From Unio delphinus (lineage: Eukaryota; Mollusca; Bivalvia; Unionida; Unionidae): DNA of 64,000 nucleotides. Shown here in pieces: positions 1 through 11,622 of this stretch. Location of the stretch: positions 248,001 to 312,000 of the forward strand of contig JAQISU010000182.1 in NCBI GenBank assembly GCA_029339505.1, given 5' to 3'. The translations under genes and the position numbers were made by a program. Numbering within the stretch: position 1 is the first letter of the stretch; each line of letters begins with the position of its first letter. Below the pieces are notes generated by a model. That model saw only the letters and a list, made by a program, of their open reading frames with translations, was not told the origin of the DNA and searched no databases.

Positions 1-387
1 GTCCTCTTGACTTTGAGATGCCAAATCTGGTTAGTCCGTCGCCAGAAGATATGACAACTATTTCAGCATGGAGTGTTGAGTGGTCTTCAACATATGTTTT
101 AAACAACTCTCTCGTAGCTGAGCCATCTGTCTGTCCTCCTGTCTTCAACATTGCACGTCATCTGTGGACCACACTTAACCGCTTTTGGATGGGACAGGAT
201 CGTTGTACAGTGAATCTTGTCCGATGGGGCCAGGTCGATAACTCTTCGTGTTGCTGTGGAACTCTTCAGACCATGTCACACATTTATGTACAACTGTCCA
301 CTGACAAAGTTCCCCGATGGACTGCATGCTCTACACGTTGCTGATGATGATGTTGTTAAATGGCTGAGCACGCACTGTACGCGATAA
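1..387 (+). pseudogene. Non-LTR retrotransposon remnant, C-terminal end of the RT protein
   Basis: Translated from base 18, this stretch resembles the C-terminal tail found after the reverse transcriptase domain of some LINE proteins: an Asn-rich CNL-type segment (RHLWTTLNRF, then NLVRWGQVDN), a Cys-rich knuckle, and QTMSHI. The expected continuation (CPLTKF, then ADDDVVKWLS) is present, but in another frame from about base 295 to a TAA at 385-387. A single-base indel has therefore broken the frame near base 290. The element is cut by the window edge on its 5' side, so the RT core cannot be judged. Family resemblance is from memory of LINE tails; the clade is not assigned. It is a dead fragment, not a host gene. 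Confidence 0.75.
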
Positions 388-1621
388 TATAATATAAGAT
401 TAAGAAGTTAGAATGTTCCTTGACTAGTTAATATTTCTATTCCTTAAACTTCCATTAAGTTACTACACGTGGTGGTTCATGTCTGGCTGATAACACATAT
501 ACCGTGATGAGTACATTCACAGTTACAAGTTGCATGCGCTGTTTGCACCTGTGATCGCGAACTTTTCATCAGTGGAGCTGAAAATCCTTCGCATATGCTA
601 AAATCCCGCGCAAAACTAAAGACTATCAAGAGCCATAGCCATGTCGGTTAACGAAGAAAATCATACTTGATTTCATTCCAATTGAACCTCGAACGATTTA
701 ATAAACATCTCAGCCGAATTCTTGCCACAACACATTATTGGCGACACAGTTGCTCATCTTATTTGACAACAATGTTGCTAAACCCGTATGGAACTTGTTC
801 AGCAAGTTGTATCGGCGTTGACTGAACACTAAGGGTGGTGTCAGGAAGCAAATATTCCACAAAAACATTGAGATATTTAAACCCCGCACATATCACATAT
901 GTAACTTTCATATTTTTATGAACCACGGGCTCTGGTATTATCAGACGCTGCAGCTTCTCGCTGATTTCCTCGCACAAATAGCTAAGATTGTCAAGCACCT
1001 GTTGCGTGTTAAGTACATGCATACAACGTCGACCCGGAAACTTATTTCTAGGATAATTTCCGTTCTGGTAAAACATTTATTCACGTGGCCCTAATACGGG
1101 CATCTGTTATACGTAGTAGCTGTGGTTTAATACAGATGCTATAATAAGAAGTCGGGCTTAAAATATTTGATGTCCAGTCACTTTCTTATGCTATGTGTAG
1201 TTGACTTTTATTGTAATTTGGAATTTTTCTTCAGATTATTTAGATTTTAAAAGAAATATTCTTTGGAAATATTTGAGTGCTCATACAGAATTCTTGGACA
1301 AAGACAGCTTATCAAAATGCTATTGGGATGTCAGCACAGTACAGAATACATCATACGTCATCGCTTTCCATCTTGGATTTTTCATCAGGACTCAAACTTG
1401 AATTCATTAGAACATTTAATTACTAGGACTTTGAAAATTTAATTTGTGAATTATTCTTGGATTATTTTGAAGTTGAGTCTCAAAGCGGTAAGTTCTTTTT
1501 TCCATTTGTCCATTGTTTTTTTTTTTTTTCTTCAGGGAAATACAATATGTGTTAAATTCTACGAATCTTGTTTTCACCTTTTCTCTGTCACTGTTTAGTA
1601 TAGCCTAAACAGATAACTTAT
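388..1621. other. Unrecognised AT-rich DNA with one dispersed-repeat patch
   Basis: No coding region is supported. The only structure seen is at about 1,277-1,325: a patch containing ACAGAATTCTTGGACAAAGA that recurs, diverged, at about 24,544-24,593. It is probably part of an old dispersed repeat. Confidence 0.5.
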
Positions 1622-1719
1622 TAGTCTGGTTCCCTGCTTATATGCTCTTTGCATTTGCACTCCGCTATACTAAAGCGGAGTGCAAACGCAAGGAGCATAC
1701 TAAGCAGGGAACCAGCCTA
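1622..1719. mobile_element. Foldback element, copy 1 (45-bp arms)
   Basis: Arm 1,622-1,666 (starting TAGTCTGGTTCCCTGCT) is the near-perfect reverse complement of arm 1,674-1,719, with a 7-base loop. The same palindrome occurs at 17,490-17,592, so it is a dispersed foldback/MITE family rather than a chance hairpin. It has no coding capacity. Confidence 0.8.
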
Positions 1720-1722
1720 GTA

Positions 1723-2057
1723 ACATATATGCACACAGAAGAAAAACGTTTCAGTCTGATCCGTGCACCACCGCATGTGTCAGTCTTAAGATTCTATTTT
1801 GGGAATTCCGTTGTAATCAATACTGCAGTTTAGTTCTCACATAACGGTCTCAAGAATATATTTCTCATTACCAAACTTGAATGAAGTTTAGAATTGCAAC
1901 TCCTACGTTTCATGTTGGATGAGCAAATGCTTCCAATAGCGAAAGACATTGTACACTCACTCAGTCAGTCTCAAGAAATAAGGGATTCATAGTACAATCT
2001 TCCGACGTGTTATTATCTTTGTTAGGGTCCGTGCATTTAATACGTACGCATGGAGGA
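1723..2057. other. Unrecognised spacer
   Basis: Nothing identifiable lies between the foldback element and the hAT MITE. Confidence 0.4.
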
Positions 2058-2065
2058 GGTGGGGG

Positions 2066-2263
2066 CAGAGGCGTAGCTGGAGTGTTTGGCGCCCGGGGAC
2101 AATATTCATTCCCCCCCCCCCCCTCAACTCTAAAATCCATTATTTTCATCAATAAAATCACCATTACCCGTTACAACCTATTTCAAAGACCATTTTGGCG
2201 CCCCCACTAGTATGGCGCCCGGGGACATATGTACCCCCCTGCCCTCCCCTAGCTACGCCTCTG
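2066..2263. mobile_element. hAT-type MITE, family 1 (198 bp, 8-bp TSD)
   Basis: The ends are inverted copies of CAGAGGCGTAGCT (2,066-2,078 and 2,251-2,263). Perfect 8-bp direct repeats GGTGGGGG flank it (2,058-2,065 and 2,264-2,271). Terminal CAG and an 8-bp target duplication are the signature of hAT transposons. The interior holds a poly-C run and no transposase, so it is non-autonomous. Only this copy of the family was seen in the window. Confidence 0.9.
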
Positions 2264-2338
2264 GGTGGGGGTTAACCCAAAGGCATAAGCTTGCGTATGG
2301 GGGTGGGGTCTACTGATAATGTACCTACGCATAGGAAA

Positions 2339-2340
<2 letters not shown>

Positions 2341-2397
<57 letters not shown>
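2341..2397. repeat. (GT)n microsatellite
   Basis: Uninterrupted GT dinucleotides for 57 bases. Confidence 0.98.
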
Positions 2398-2401
<4 letters not shown>

Positions 2402-3082
2402 CTCGATAATAATTTGTCTAATATACAACCTGTTCGGCTGGGTTCAGTTGGCGTTATCATTTTAGCTAGACAAACAATTACGTTATGCAGCTAATTTCTT
2501 TGATGCAACCAGACATTCAAGGTCGGATGACTATCTGTTTTATTATACACGTTCATATCATCAATCCTTGATCGTTTCTACGTGGATTAAATATAAATCG
2601 TTGGGTGTAACAAAGTTATGCACGTGTAATAGGAGGGAGAGGTCAAACTTTGCCAGATGTTTGTGTACGTACAAAACGGATAGTCCCTTAAGAAAGACAA
2701 GAATTTGTACCGAACCAATAACTTTGCAGGACAAACGTTTCAAAATACAACCAGTCAATGAATACATGTAACAAACGACTCTTTATAAATATTTGCAGGT
2801 TCTTCGAATATGTTTTCCGAAATTTGTAATATCTCTGCATCACGTTACATCAGATGTTATATTATTTTCTCCCTTTATACCTCAAACCCTACAACCTTCA
2901 TGTGATAAAGCATTGTCTTGTCACAGATGTCGGTCCTAGTGACTGTAGCATAACGAAAAATCAATATGACAAAAATATATTTTATATCTTGACCTTGTAT
3001 GTGATTATACTGTTGTGAGCTAATTCATGAATATTTAAAAGAACAAATTGGGACGTTCAGGAGTACACGTTAAGATACCTTC
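2398..3082. other. Unrecognised spacer
   Basis: No gene or repeat was recognised. A short patch near 2,940 (GTGACTGTAGCATAACGAAA) recurs diverged near 3,830. Confidence 0.4.
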
Positions 3083-3357
3083 TGTAATATCAATAACAAT
3101 TGCTAATCCACTCACAACCTTTACATTTCTTTATCGAACATACGTGTCATTTAACTTCTAGAATCGAAATTCTTAAAAAAAGAAATTCAGCACAAAAATA
3201 TGATAGAAAGAATGGACTTTTGAAGCAGTCTCTGAAATTTTTTGCACACGATGTTCAACAGTTGAAGACAACGATTAAATATATCAATGGGTCAGGCAAT
3301 TTAAATGTTTGGCTGATGGCCAATCTCTTTGAAATTACGACTTTTAACTTTAAATAG
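3083..3357 (+). repeat. Dispersed repeat family A, copy 1
   Basis: Alignable by eye to 10,671-10,925 and more weakly to 28,535-28,685. Shared blocks are CTGTAATATCAA at the start, GAAGCAGTCTCTG in the middle, and GAAGACAACRATTAAATA near the end. The translated ends (LKTTIKYI here, MKTTIKYV at 10.86 kb) agree as well. No domain is recognised; it is probably an old non-coding interspersed repeat. Confidence 0.6.
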
Positions 3358-3364
3358 ACATGTG

Positions 3365-3367
<3 letters not shown>

Positions 3368-3436
<69 letters not shown>
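3368..3436. repeat. (TC)n microsatellite
   Basis: Pure CT dinucleotide run immediately after repeat A copy 1. Confidence 0.98.
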
Positions 3437-3439
<3 letters not shown>

Positions 3440-3868
3440 ATTTACATTATCCTTGAAGTTGCATTTATATTTGTGCTATGTGTTACAAATGGATGAATTT
3501 GACAATCTTTTTGCAAAAACATATTTTCCACGTGGTTTAGATTCCTATTGGAGTTAATTTAGAACCTATTTATTTGTAAAGCCAGGCAATTATATTTGTT
3601 GCTTTTTGTTTCCAACTTCTCACCTTACTTTGAGCTTTAGATGATATCAAACTGTACTATGTGATTTTGAATGATTGTCTTATGTATTGTCACACATTTC
3701 ACAGAAGACTATCGACCTAGAGTCTATTGGTCTTTTATTGTTTGCGTTCTGCAAACAAACCGGTTTGTACACTATCATGAAAATAGCCGTTAACGACTCT
3801 TAAATTGGCCAGTCACATGCATCAGTTTTGGTGACTGTAGCATGGCGAAATTTGCTGTGTAATTGTAT
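3437..3868. other. Unrecognised spacer
   Basis: Nothing identifiable except the short patch near 3,830 shared with 2,940. Confidence 0.4.
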
Positions 3869-4315
3869 CATCTAATATCTTTGATTTGGTTACGTCTTTT
3901 GGTGTAAACTACCCTAAAGTTTTTGATTTGGTTACGTCTTTCGATATAGACGACCCTAAAATCTTTGATTTGGTTACGTCTTTCGATATGGACGACCCTA
4001 ATATCTTTGATTTGGTTACGTCTTTTGATATGGACGATGTCTTTTGATGTAGACGACCCCAATGTCTTTGATTTTGTTACGTCTTTTGATGTAAACTACC
4101 ATAAAGTTTTTGATTTGGTTACGTCTTTCGATATAGACGACCCTAAAATCTTTGATTTGGTTACGTCTTTCGATATGGACGACCCTAAAATCTTTGATTT
4201 GGTTACGTGTTTCGATATAGACGACCCTAATGTCTTTAATTTGGTTACGTGTTTCGATATAGACGACCCTAATGTCTTTAATTTGGTTACGTGTTTCGAT
4301 ATAGACGACCCTAAT
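3869..4315. repeat. 42-bp minisatellite
   Basis: About ten tandem copies of a unit containing TTTGATTTGGTTACGTCTTT and GACGACCCTAA. Because 42 is a multiple of three and the unit lacks stops in some frames, both strands show open frames (14-residue periodicity, FDLVTSFDIDDP-like). These frames are a by-product of the array, not evidence for a protein. Confidence 0.9.
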
Positions 4316-4469
4316 AACTCCTCAGATCAATGCGTTGTATGCATATTTAAAACTTCCTTATGAATTCAAGTATAGTCTTCTTATATGAAGAATACGAAAT
4401 ATTGATTTACTTAATGATCACAAATTAAATCTGAGCTCATATGTTCATGTAAAGTTTTAAAACCGCTAT

Positions 4470-4790
4470 AAGAGATTATTGACAAATATGATCCTGATTC
4501 GTGTTAATTGGAGTTTAAAATTTACACTGAATAATGAATGTTGACAAATGTGATTTGTGTTGATTGGAATTAAAGAATACAATGAATAATGAATGTTGAC
4601 AAATATGATTCTGATTCGTGTTGATTGGAATTAAAGAATACAATGAATAATGAATGTTGACAAATATGATCCTGATTCGTGTTGATTAAAGTTCAAGAAT
4701 ACACGGAATCATGAATGTTGACAAATATGATCCTGATTTGTGTGTACTTTAGTTAAATATTACACTGAATAATGAATGTTCTTTTTTCAT
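4470..4790. repeat. Minisatellite, units of 55-63 bp
   Basis: Five degenerate copies begin with GAATGTTGACAAAT at 4,536, 4,591, 4,652, 4,715 and 4,773 (the last is truncated). Confidence 0.85.
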
Positions 4791-5165
4791 AAAAATGGTA
4801 AATCATCTAAAAACTGTGATGATGGCAAATATGACGAAACAAAAAATAACCAAGGTTCACCAAAGCACGCGAAGAATATAAGGCTAATAATGAATTTGAA
4901 ACAAAATCTGTACTATTATTACAAATGAAAACCCGCGAATCAAGGATATATAGGACAACTGCCAGCGTACATTCAGTTTTGTTTACTAGAAACCTGATGT
5001 AGTTATGATAAACAAACGAAAAGAAAAAAAAAACAATAAAAAAGCAAATCAAAACCTGGAAGGATTTCAAGCCTTGAAATTAAAATAATGCAGACTGTAT
5101 TGGAATGAAAGATTACGCAAACCTTTATATATCTCACATCAATACAAAGACCTTTTTGTGAGGCA
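4791..5165. other. Unrecognised spacer
   Basis: AT-rich, with no supported gene. A minus-strand open frame here is Phe/Ser-rich low complexity. Confidence 0.4.
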
Positions 5166-5740
5166 TTCTGTCAATAATAACCCTTTATATCAAGGGTAAT
5201 ATGCAAATAATAGCCCTTCATATCAAAGGTATTATGCCAATAATGACACTTCATATTAGAGGCATTATGTCAACACTAACCCTTCATATTAGAGGCATTA
5301 TGTCAACACTAGCCCTTCATATTAGAGGCATTATGCCAATAATAACACTTCATATTAGAGGCATTATGCCAATAATAACACTTCATATCAACTGCAATAT
5401 GCCAATAATAACCCTTCATATCAAGGGCATATGCCAATAATAAGCCTTCATATTAGAGGCATTATGCCAATAATAACCCTTCATATTAGAGGCATTATGC
5501 CAATAATAACCATTCATATCAAGGGCAATATGCCAATAATAACCCTTCATATCAAGTTAATTATGCCAATAATAAGCCTTCATATTAGAGGCATTATGTC
5601 AATAATAACCCTTCATAACAAGGGCATTATGTCAATAATAACCCTTCATATTAGAGGCATTAGCCAATAATAACCTTTCATATCAAGGGCATTATGCCAA
5701 TACTAATCTTTCATATTAGAGGAATTATGCCAATAATAAC
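5166..5740. repeat. 33-bp minisatellite, left block
   Basis: About 17 copies of a unit with GGCATTATGCCAATAATAAC and CTTCATATTAGA. The unit is 33 bp, giving an 11-residue periodic frame (HIRGIMPIITL-like). The array is interrupted by a SINE at 5,741-6,003 and then resumes. Confidence 0.92.
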
Positions 5741-6003
5741 CGGGGCTAAGAGTGGCTGAGTGGTCTAAAGTGCCCTCCGTTACGGATCACTGCCATCTTA
5801 CCTCTGTCTGCGTGGGTTCGAGTCTCAGATTCAGCCAATGTGGGTATATGAGAAAGCTTGCCAGTAGCTTCTCGTGGGTCGGTGGCTCTTTCTGTGGGTT
5901 TTACCGGGTTCTTCCTCCACCATTAATACTAAACGCCATGTATAGCCTATCGTGTGCTGTAAAATGGCGTTAAAGCCTAGAACAATAAAAACTAATAACA
6001 ATA
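5741..6003 (+). mobile_element. tRNA-derived SINE, family 1, full-length copy inside a minisatellite
   Basis: The head carries a Pol III A box TGGCTGAGTGG (5,753-5,763) and a B box GGTTCGAGTCT (5,815-5,825), as in a Leu/Ser-type tRNA. A conserved body follows (AGCTTCTCGTGGGTCGGTGG, then CATGTATAGCCTA and AATGGCGTTAAA), ending in an A-rich CAATAA tail. The same body recurs at 39,056-39,303, 39,492-39,732, 46,978-47,222 and 47,672-47,912, with fragments elsewhere. It splits the 33-bp minisatellite, so it inserted after the array formed. Confidence 0.9.
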
Positions 6004-6176
6004 ACAACCCTTCATATCAGCGGTTTTATGTCAATAATAACCATTCCTATTAGATGCATTATGTTAATAATGACCCTTCATATCAAAGGCATTATGTCAA
6101 TAATGACCCTTCATATCATAGGCATTATGTCAATAATGACCCTTCATATCAAAGGCATTATGTCAATAATAACCCT
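6004..6176. repeat. 33-bp minisatellite, right block
   Basis: Five further units resume directly after the SINE (CCTTCATATCA, then GGCATTATGTCAATAATGAC). Confidence 0.9.
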
Positions 6177-6284
6177 TAAACCCATAATATGTATTACATG
6201 ACACTGTGTTATACACCATAAAAGAACTACATTCCAGGAATATGTATAATAGTATAGTCTGAAATAAATTTGCATGCATCTTTG

Positions 6285-6460
6285 GGGTAAGGCAAGGCGA
6301 GTGTCTGTCACCTTTCTTATTGTCAGCGTTTTTACATAATCTTCAAGAATTTATACTTTAATACATTAGTGTGATACATCTTTGCATTTATTTCATGCTG
6401 CAGATACTATTATATTGTCGAGTTCTGATACATGTCTTTAAAACAGTTTAAAAGCAAAAC
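6285..6460 (+). pseudogene. LINE reverse transcriptase fragment
   Basis: One frame reads GVRQGECLSPFLLSAFLHNL, a typical block just upstream of the RT catalytic motif. After a frame change, HAADTIILSSSDTCL follows, matching the YADDTIIL catalytic box with its Tyr lost (YADD to HAAD). The fragment is about 175 bp, frame-broken, and stops where a normal copy would run on. It is distinct from the larger LINEs at 14.1 and 30.6 kb. Confidence 0.75.
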
Positions 6461-9400
6461 CAAACCAGACCACTCTTCTTTGCAAGCTGCTTCTGACGAT
6501 ATAACGATGAATTATTGAAATTGCAGATATTAAAAAATTTACAAGCATTCAAAATTTTTTATTTTATCCGCGAGAGTGAAAATGTAAATTAGAAACTGAG
6601 GCAGGTAGGAGATTAAATGATTAAGTATTAGTAATACCAGAAAAGACAAAGTGTGCGTGTGTGTGAAGTATCGAATTTCGAATAAACAGTGAACTTTAAA
6701 GTTGATTGTTCTGACTTTAAAGATTTGATCACATTTAGACCAGGGGATTATTTGGAAAGGGTCATTTCGACCTTATTCCCAATTTATTCCATGTCAGTGT
6801 TAAAACTTCAAAGGACCAATTAAATTGACGGGATATTCTAAACGGTTTTGAGAAAGAGACAGATGAACTTCCGGTTCGTGTCAAAAAGTCATTCTTCAAA
6901 GGGAAAAATTATATCATGTAGTTCAAAGAGTCTGACTAACGAAACAAATGTTTGTCTTAGAAAAAAATCTTGAGAAACCGCTGCTTATGATTGGCCGAGT
7001 GAAATTACGACGTACATCTTGGAAATAATAGGCATTTAAAGTTGCAACCTTGGTCGAAATTTATAGTCAGAAATTTCCTGAGAGAGAGAGACGTTTGGCT
7101 CCGAGGGAAGCCTAAGAAAGAATAACGTGTCCTCGTTAAACAATGGAGGGACCAGATATCTGTTTTGCAAGACAGACAAGGCTTAATTTCACGTAATATT
7201 CTTGTGAAGTGACAATTTTTCGGTCGATCTATTAATAAACCATTAGTTGTGGCTAGACAGCCATTAGTTAGATTTACGAGACATCGTGCAAGGGAGAGAG
7301 GGATCTGTATAGTAGGATGTAGCCGTTGTACTAATTAACTGTATTTGTTTAGAGCCGACTTACTGACGGCGACCTTGTAAAGTTTCATTTTATCACGAAA
7401 ATATCAGAATTGAGAGAATACAGAGATTATGTTACTTAAAACCAAAGCATGTCATATTGACCATGATGTAAGCGACTTTTAGAGGGAAGCGGGAGAAAAT
7501 ACATTTGATTCTGATTGGTCACGGTTAAATAAGGGGTGTGTTTTACACGAGAAATCTTTAGAATATAATATCTTACTAGCTAAATTAGAAGTTAGTCTGA
7601 ATTGTTTCCTGTTTTAGGACAGATGTTATAATTATTTTAGTAGGACTCCGGATAGTATTTTAGAGAAGTACATCCGTTAAATAACCGACCAGGGGGAAAA
7701 GCCGCCAAAACCATCGGTTGAGTGACACACCAAAACACAAGGTATTGTCGAAATTCTACATTTATTGTGATGCAATTTATATAATGTTGCTTTGTTCACA
7801 GAGTCTGCATGATTTCGTTTGATACATTGTATAATAGTGTTTTGTATTATGAATCAGAAGTATTTGCAAGAATTCATTTGATACATTTATTTAATAATGT
7901 GCTGTTGAATTATGAATTGGAATTCTTACCTTAATTCTTAGTTAAGAATGACGTAGTGTTAATTTATGTCGTAAAAACACTATGTTGAGTATGGATAGGA
8001 AGTGTTACGTTAATTCTTGAACTTATCATATTGTCTGAATAATGATTGTACTCTAAGAATTTAATGTATTACATTAGTTAATGATTTACAAGATTACATG
8101 TGAATTCACCGAATTTTGATTTCATCGATGATTTAGCAACAGTGTATAATTCAACGTCTCGCTTTGTAGTACGTTAATGTATTAAGTCAAGGCAAAACGA
8201 ATTAACAAATGGTTTAACTACATTCATTTGAAGACATGTGTAGTTAATAACAAGCCGTAAAATTGTTATCCACTGATAGAAATTTCTGATTGTTCGAACC
8301 AGAAATAATGGGCAGTTTCAACTGTAACCATTGTAACTAGAGACTTATGTTGTTTTAATTTTCTTTTGGAAGGAAGAAAATAGCTTTTGGGGAAAGAAAG
8401 TGAAGTACGGGAATAAAGAATTGTGAAGGTGAAATCGCCGTGTATGCAAAATACAATGGACAAGTTTGAGTTCAAGCGGAACTTCCACGAGGGCAGATTA
8501 TCTCGAGAGGAACGGACTTCTAGAACAACATTGGATTGAACAGAGAACGTGGTTCGAGGATAACAGGTTATGAAAATCGAACAAAGCATTGACTTCGATT
8601 GTGCCACTCGATCATATGATGATTTTTAAATATCAGTAATAGAATTTGTTTAATTCTATTTCAAATCTATTTGTAATTCGGTGAAAGTTTATTTCTAAAC
8701 CGCGTGTATTTCTAATGAAAGGAAATTTAATGATTGTGTATGTATTTGATTAAATTGTTTATTTGTCTTTACGGAGGCTCGAAGTTGTTTTGTTCAAAAT
8801 ACACGCTCAGGTTACCATATACATTCTCTTACTCAAACCGGGCAATTATACCAAGGGCGGTCATCCCTTAGATAACGAGTATCAGAGGGGAGTGGGTTAA
8901 AGTATTATCATTATATGTTGTGCAATACCTCTTGACAAAGTCGGACGGAACATTTACCCTTTGGCAAGTGGGGCTTATACAGTATTATTCGAATAACGCT
9001 CATGACCCGCGAGAACCTGACAATTTCTTCTTTCTTTTTTTTTTTAGTTGAATGCGACTTGTTTGGAAAGACTAGGTTTCACAGTATGTATAGTTTATTC
9101 AATTTCATGAAAATACGGTGATGCTGGAGTTGCTATGCAATTAATCTTTTAATTGTACAGTTATTAATTTATTAGCAGAATTGATTGCATGCCATCCAAA
9201 TGTTCATATGTGCAAGATTTACAGGGTAATATAAATAAATATCAAATAATTTCCTTTATCCGTTAGGACGATACTGATTATCGTAAGTTAACAATAACTA
9301 CCTATTATATTTGCTTTTGCAATGTTCACATAATCTGTATGTGAGTAAGAATCTGTGAATTTTATGCAATAATAATTGAACATGTAGTAGGATACAGTGA

Positions 9401-10315
9401 ATTCTCGATAGAGAGGTCACGTGGTAATTTAGGGCAAGGTACTACCGTAGGTAGGCTTTACGCAGTGTCTGAATGGTTGGTGTATTCTGAATAATATAAA
9501 TGAAGGAATTAAGGAAACAGTTTTCCGAGGGAGAGGGGACTCGACAGTCTAGAGATGGAGTCCGAAAGAAAGCAAATAAGGGAGAAGTGACGACTGAGGT
9601 CCGAAAAATGAAGTGACGAGTAGAAAGAAAAATCTAGAAGTCCAAGAAGGACGAGGCAGTCGGAAAGGAAAGACTCGAAGAAATAGGAACGTTGGAACAC
9701 AGTCGAGGGAAAGGTGATGCAATCAATTGTGGACATCGCGCTCTTTTCACCACTCGTTATGATGATGAAATAATGCCAAATTAGACACTGCTATTAAATT
9801 CTGTTGATATAATCTTAGTTGAATTGAAATTACCACTATTAATTTACTTGAATGATTTTGTTCTTTTTCTTGTATAATGGGTCTTGTATTGCATCATTTC
9901 TTCTCAATAATCATGCCCAGTTCTCTGTTGATATTGTATTTATTACTCACACTGGGTCATAATATCGAGGGAGGTCATTTCACATAGCTAAATCCAATTA
10001 ACTATCCCCTCTTACTAAGATAGAGACGAACTTTAAGATGTTTAATTTTCTTTAACTTTTAAATACTTTTTTTTTAATTACAATTATACGCTAACTTAGG
10101 TGTTTATATATTTAAGACTTTTAAACTAAGAAATAAGATTCTGCATCTCAGTAACTGATGGTTGATTGATATGATGATGATGATGATGATTAATCGATGA
10201 AAACGAAGACGATGATACCCCAATACATGTTATTTATATTACAAAATGAATATATATGAATTCTTGATTCCAGACTCATTATTATGTCATCTTTAAAAGA
10301 AAAAGCGCATGTGCG

Positions 10316-10320
<5 letters not shown>
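6461..10320. other. 3.9-kb stretch without a recognised gene
   Basis: No exon or transposon protein was recognised on either strand. Visible structure: a diverged tandem pair around 7,808-7,925 (TTTGATACATT, then TTATGAATTGG); a strongly purine-rich tract at about 9,495-9,720; and a (GAT)n run at 10,171-10,190. Candidate LTR-type sequence was considered, but no paired ends were found. Confidence 0.4.

Positions 10321-10321
<1 letters not shown>

Positions 10322-10358
<37 letters not shown>
10322..10358. repeat. (GT)n microsatellite
   Basis: GT dinucleotide run. Confidence 0.97.
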
Positions 10359-10361
<3 letters not shown>

Positions 10362-10670
10362 GCTTACGAAGATATCTGTAGCGTCAGTGTTCATTACTGT
10401 AATCATGGTAGGATGCACAAAACACAAAATACTTGACACACGTTGTATAGGCCCGTATATACAGATTCCTTATCAGACGAAAAGAAGAAAAAAAAAAGCA
10501 CCAACAATTCTAGTTTTATTCTATGCATAATCAGATGAAATATCTATTTGACTAAACTACTTTGTTTCAGCTCGCATGTTATACTTGTGTGTGAAAAATA
10601 CTGCTGTCAAATGGTAAAAAGTCCAGAATTAATAAAACGAGATTTGAGATGCACGCTGTACGATTCCGCC
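10359..10670. other. Unrecognised spacer
   Basis: No supported feature. Confidence 0.4.
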
Positions 10671-10925
10671 TGTAATATCAACACCAACTGTTATACAATT
10701 AGCAACCTTTTCCTTATAGCTACATCTATATCATCTAGCCTCGACAACCGAAATCAGAGAAAGATAGAAGCTGAAAAAAGAGGGAAAGAATCAACTTACG
10801 AAGCAGTCTCTGTGAAGTATTGTAGACAAATGGATGGTCGCCAGATGAAGACAACAATTAAATACGTTGAAAATTTGGCTGACCGCCGACTTTTTGTTGT
10901 TGAAATAATGATTTGTAACTTTTAA
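10671..10925 (+). repeat. Dispersed repeat family A, copy 2
   Basis: Collinear with 3,083-3,357 (shared CTGTAATATCAA, GAAGCAGTCTCTG, GAAGACAACAATTAAATA). Translation gives a short open frame ending MKTTIKYVENLADRR. No known domain is seen. Confidence 0.6.
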
Positions 10926-11024
10926 TAGATCGTGATATCGAACTTATTTTGGTCATTCCAGAATATTAGTACTTTCGGTTCTTGTTTAATTTAAATTTAA
11001 TTACCGTGTCACAATTACCAAGTA

Positions 11025-11206
<182 letters not shown>

Positions 11207-11212
11207 TCTCTC

Positions 11213-11494
11213 ATTTTTTAAATAAATACATATTAAGTCTTCTAAAACTGTCTCCGTTCTCTAAATCTCACTCTTTAAAAGCTAGCACGTATATATAATG
11301 CACCGGAACGCTTCAGAAAACTAAATATATTTCTTTCTTCTTCATATGTACTTCAATAATAAAATTGACAAATTTGCAATAAAATGTTTGCATTAGCAGG
11401 TCAATGTATGCTGGGATATGCGCGTACAGTAAAACTCAAATTTTTGTTGTTGTAGAGTCCGGATTTATTTTTGTTTTCACTTTACTAGTCCTTT
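11213..11494. other. Unrecognised spacer
   Basis: No supported feature. Confidence 0.4.
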
Positions 11495-11622
11495 ACTAGG
11501 CGTTCAGCATTGAGAGATTAGTATTTGGACTGGTCGGCCGGGTCTCAGGATATTGTGACTTGGTGGGACATCATGCTTATTCCGTGATGCCCCAGTGCTA
11601 GATATCACTATAAACTAACACA
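11495..11622 (+). mobile_element. SINE family 2, 3' fragment
   Basis: Matches the 3' body of the SINE family 2 copies at 12,969-13,262 and 42,058-42,361 read in reverse complement: GGACTGGTCGGCC, GTGGGACATCATGCT, TGATGCCCCAGTGCTAGA. The tRNA-like head is absent. Confidence 0.8.

Noticed and set aside
5741..5830. Possible functional tRNA gene (A and B boxes present)
   Set aside because: No complete cloverleaf, and the same unit with a long non-tRNA body recurs many times; it is a SINE head.
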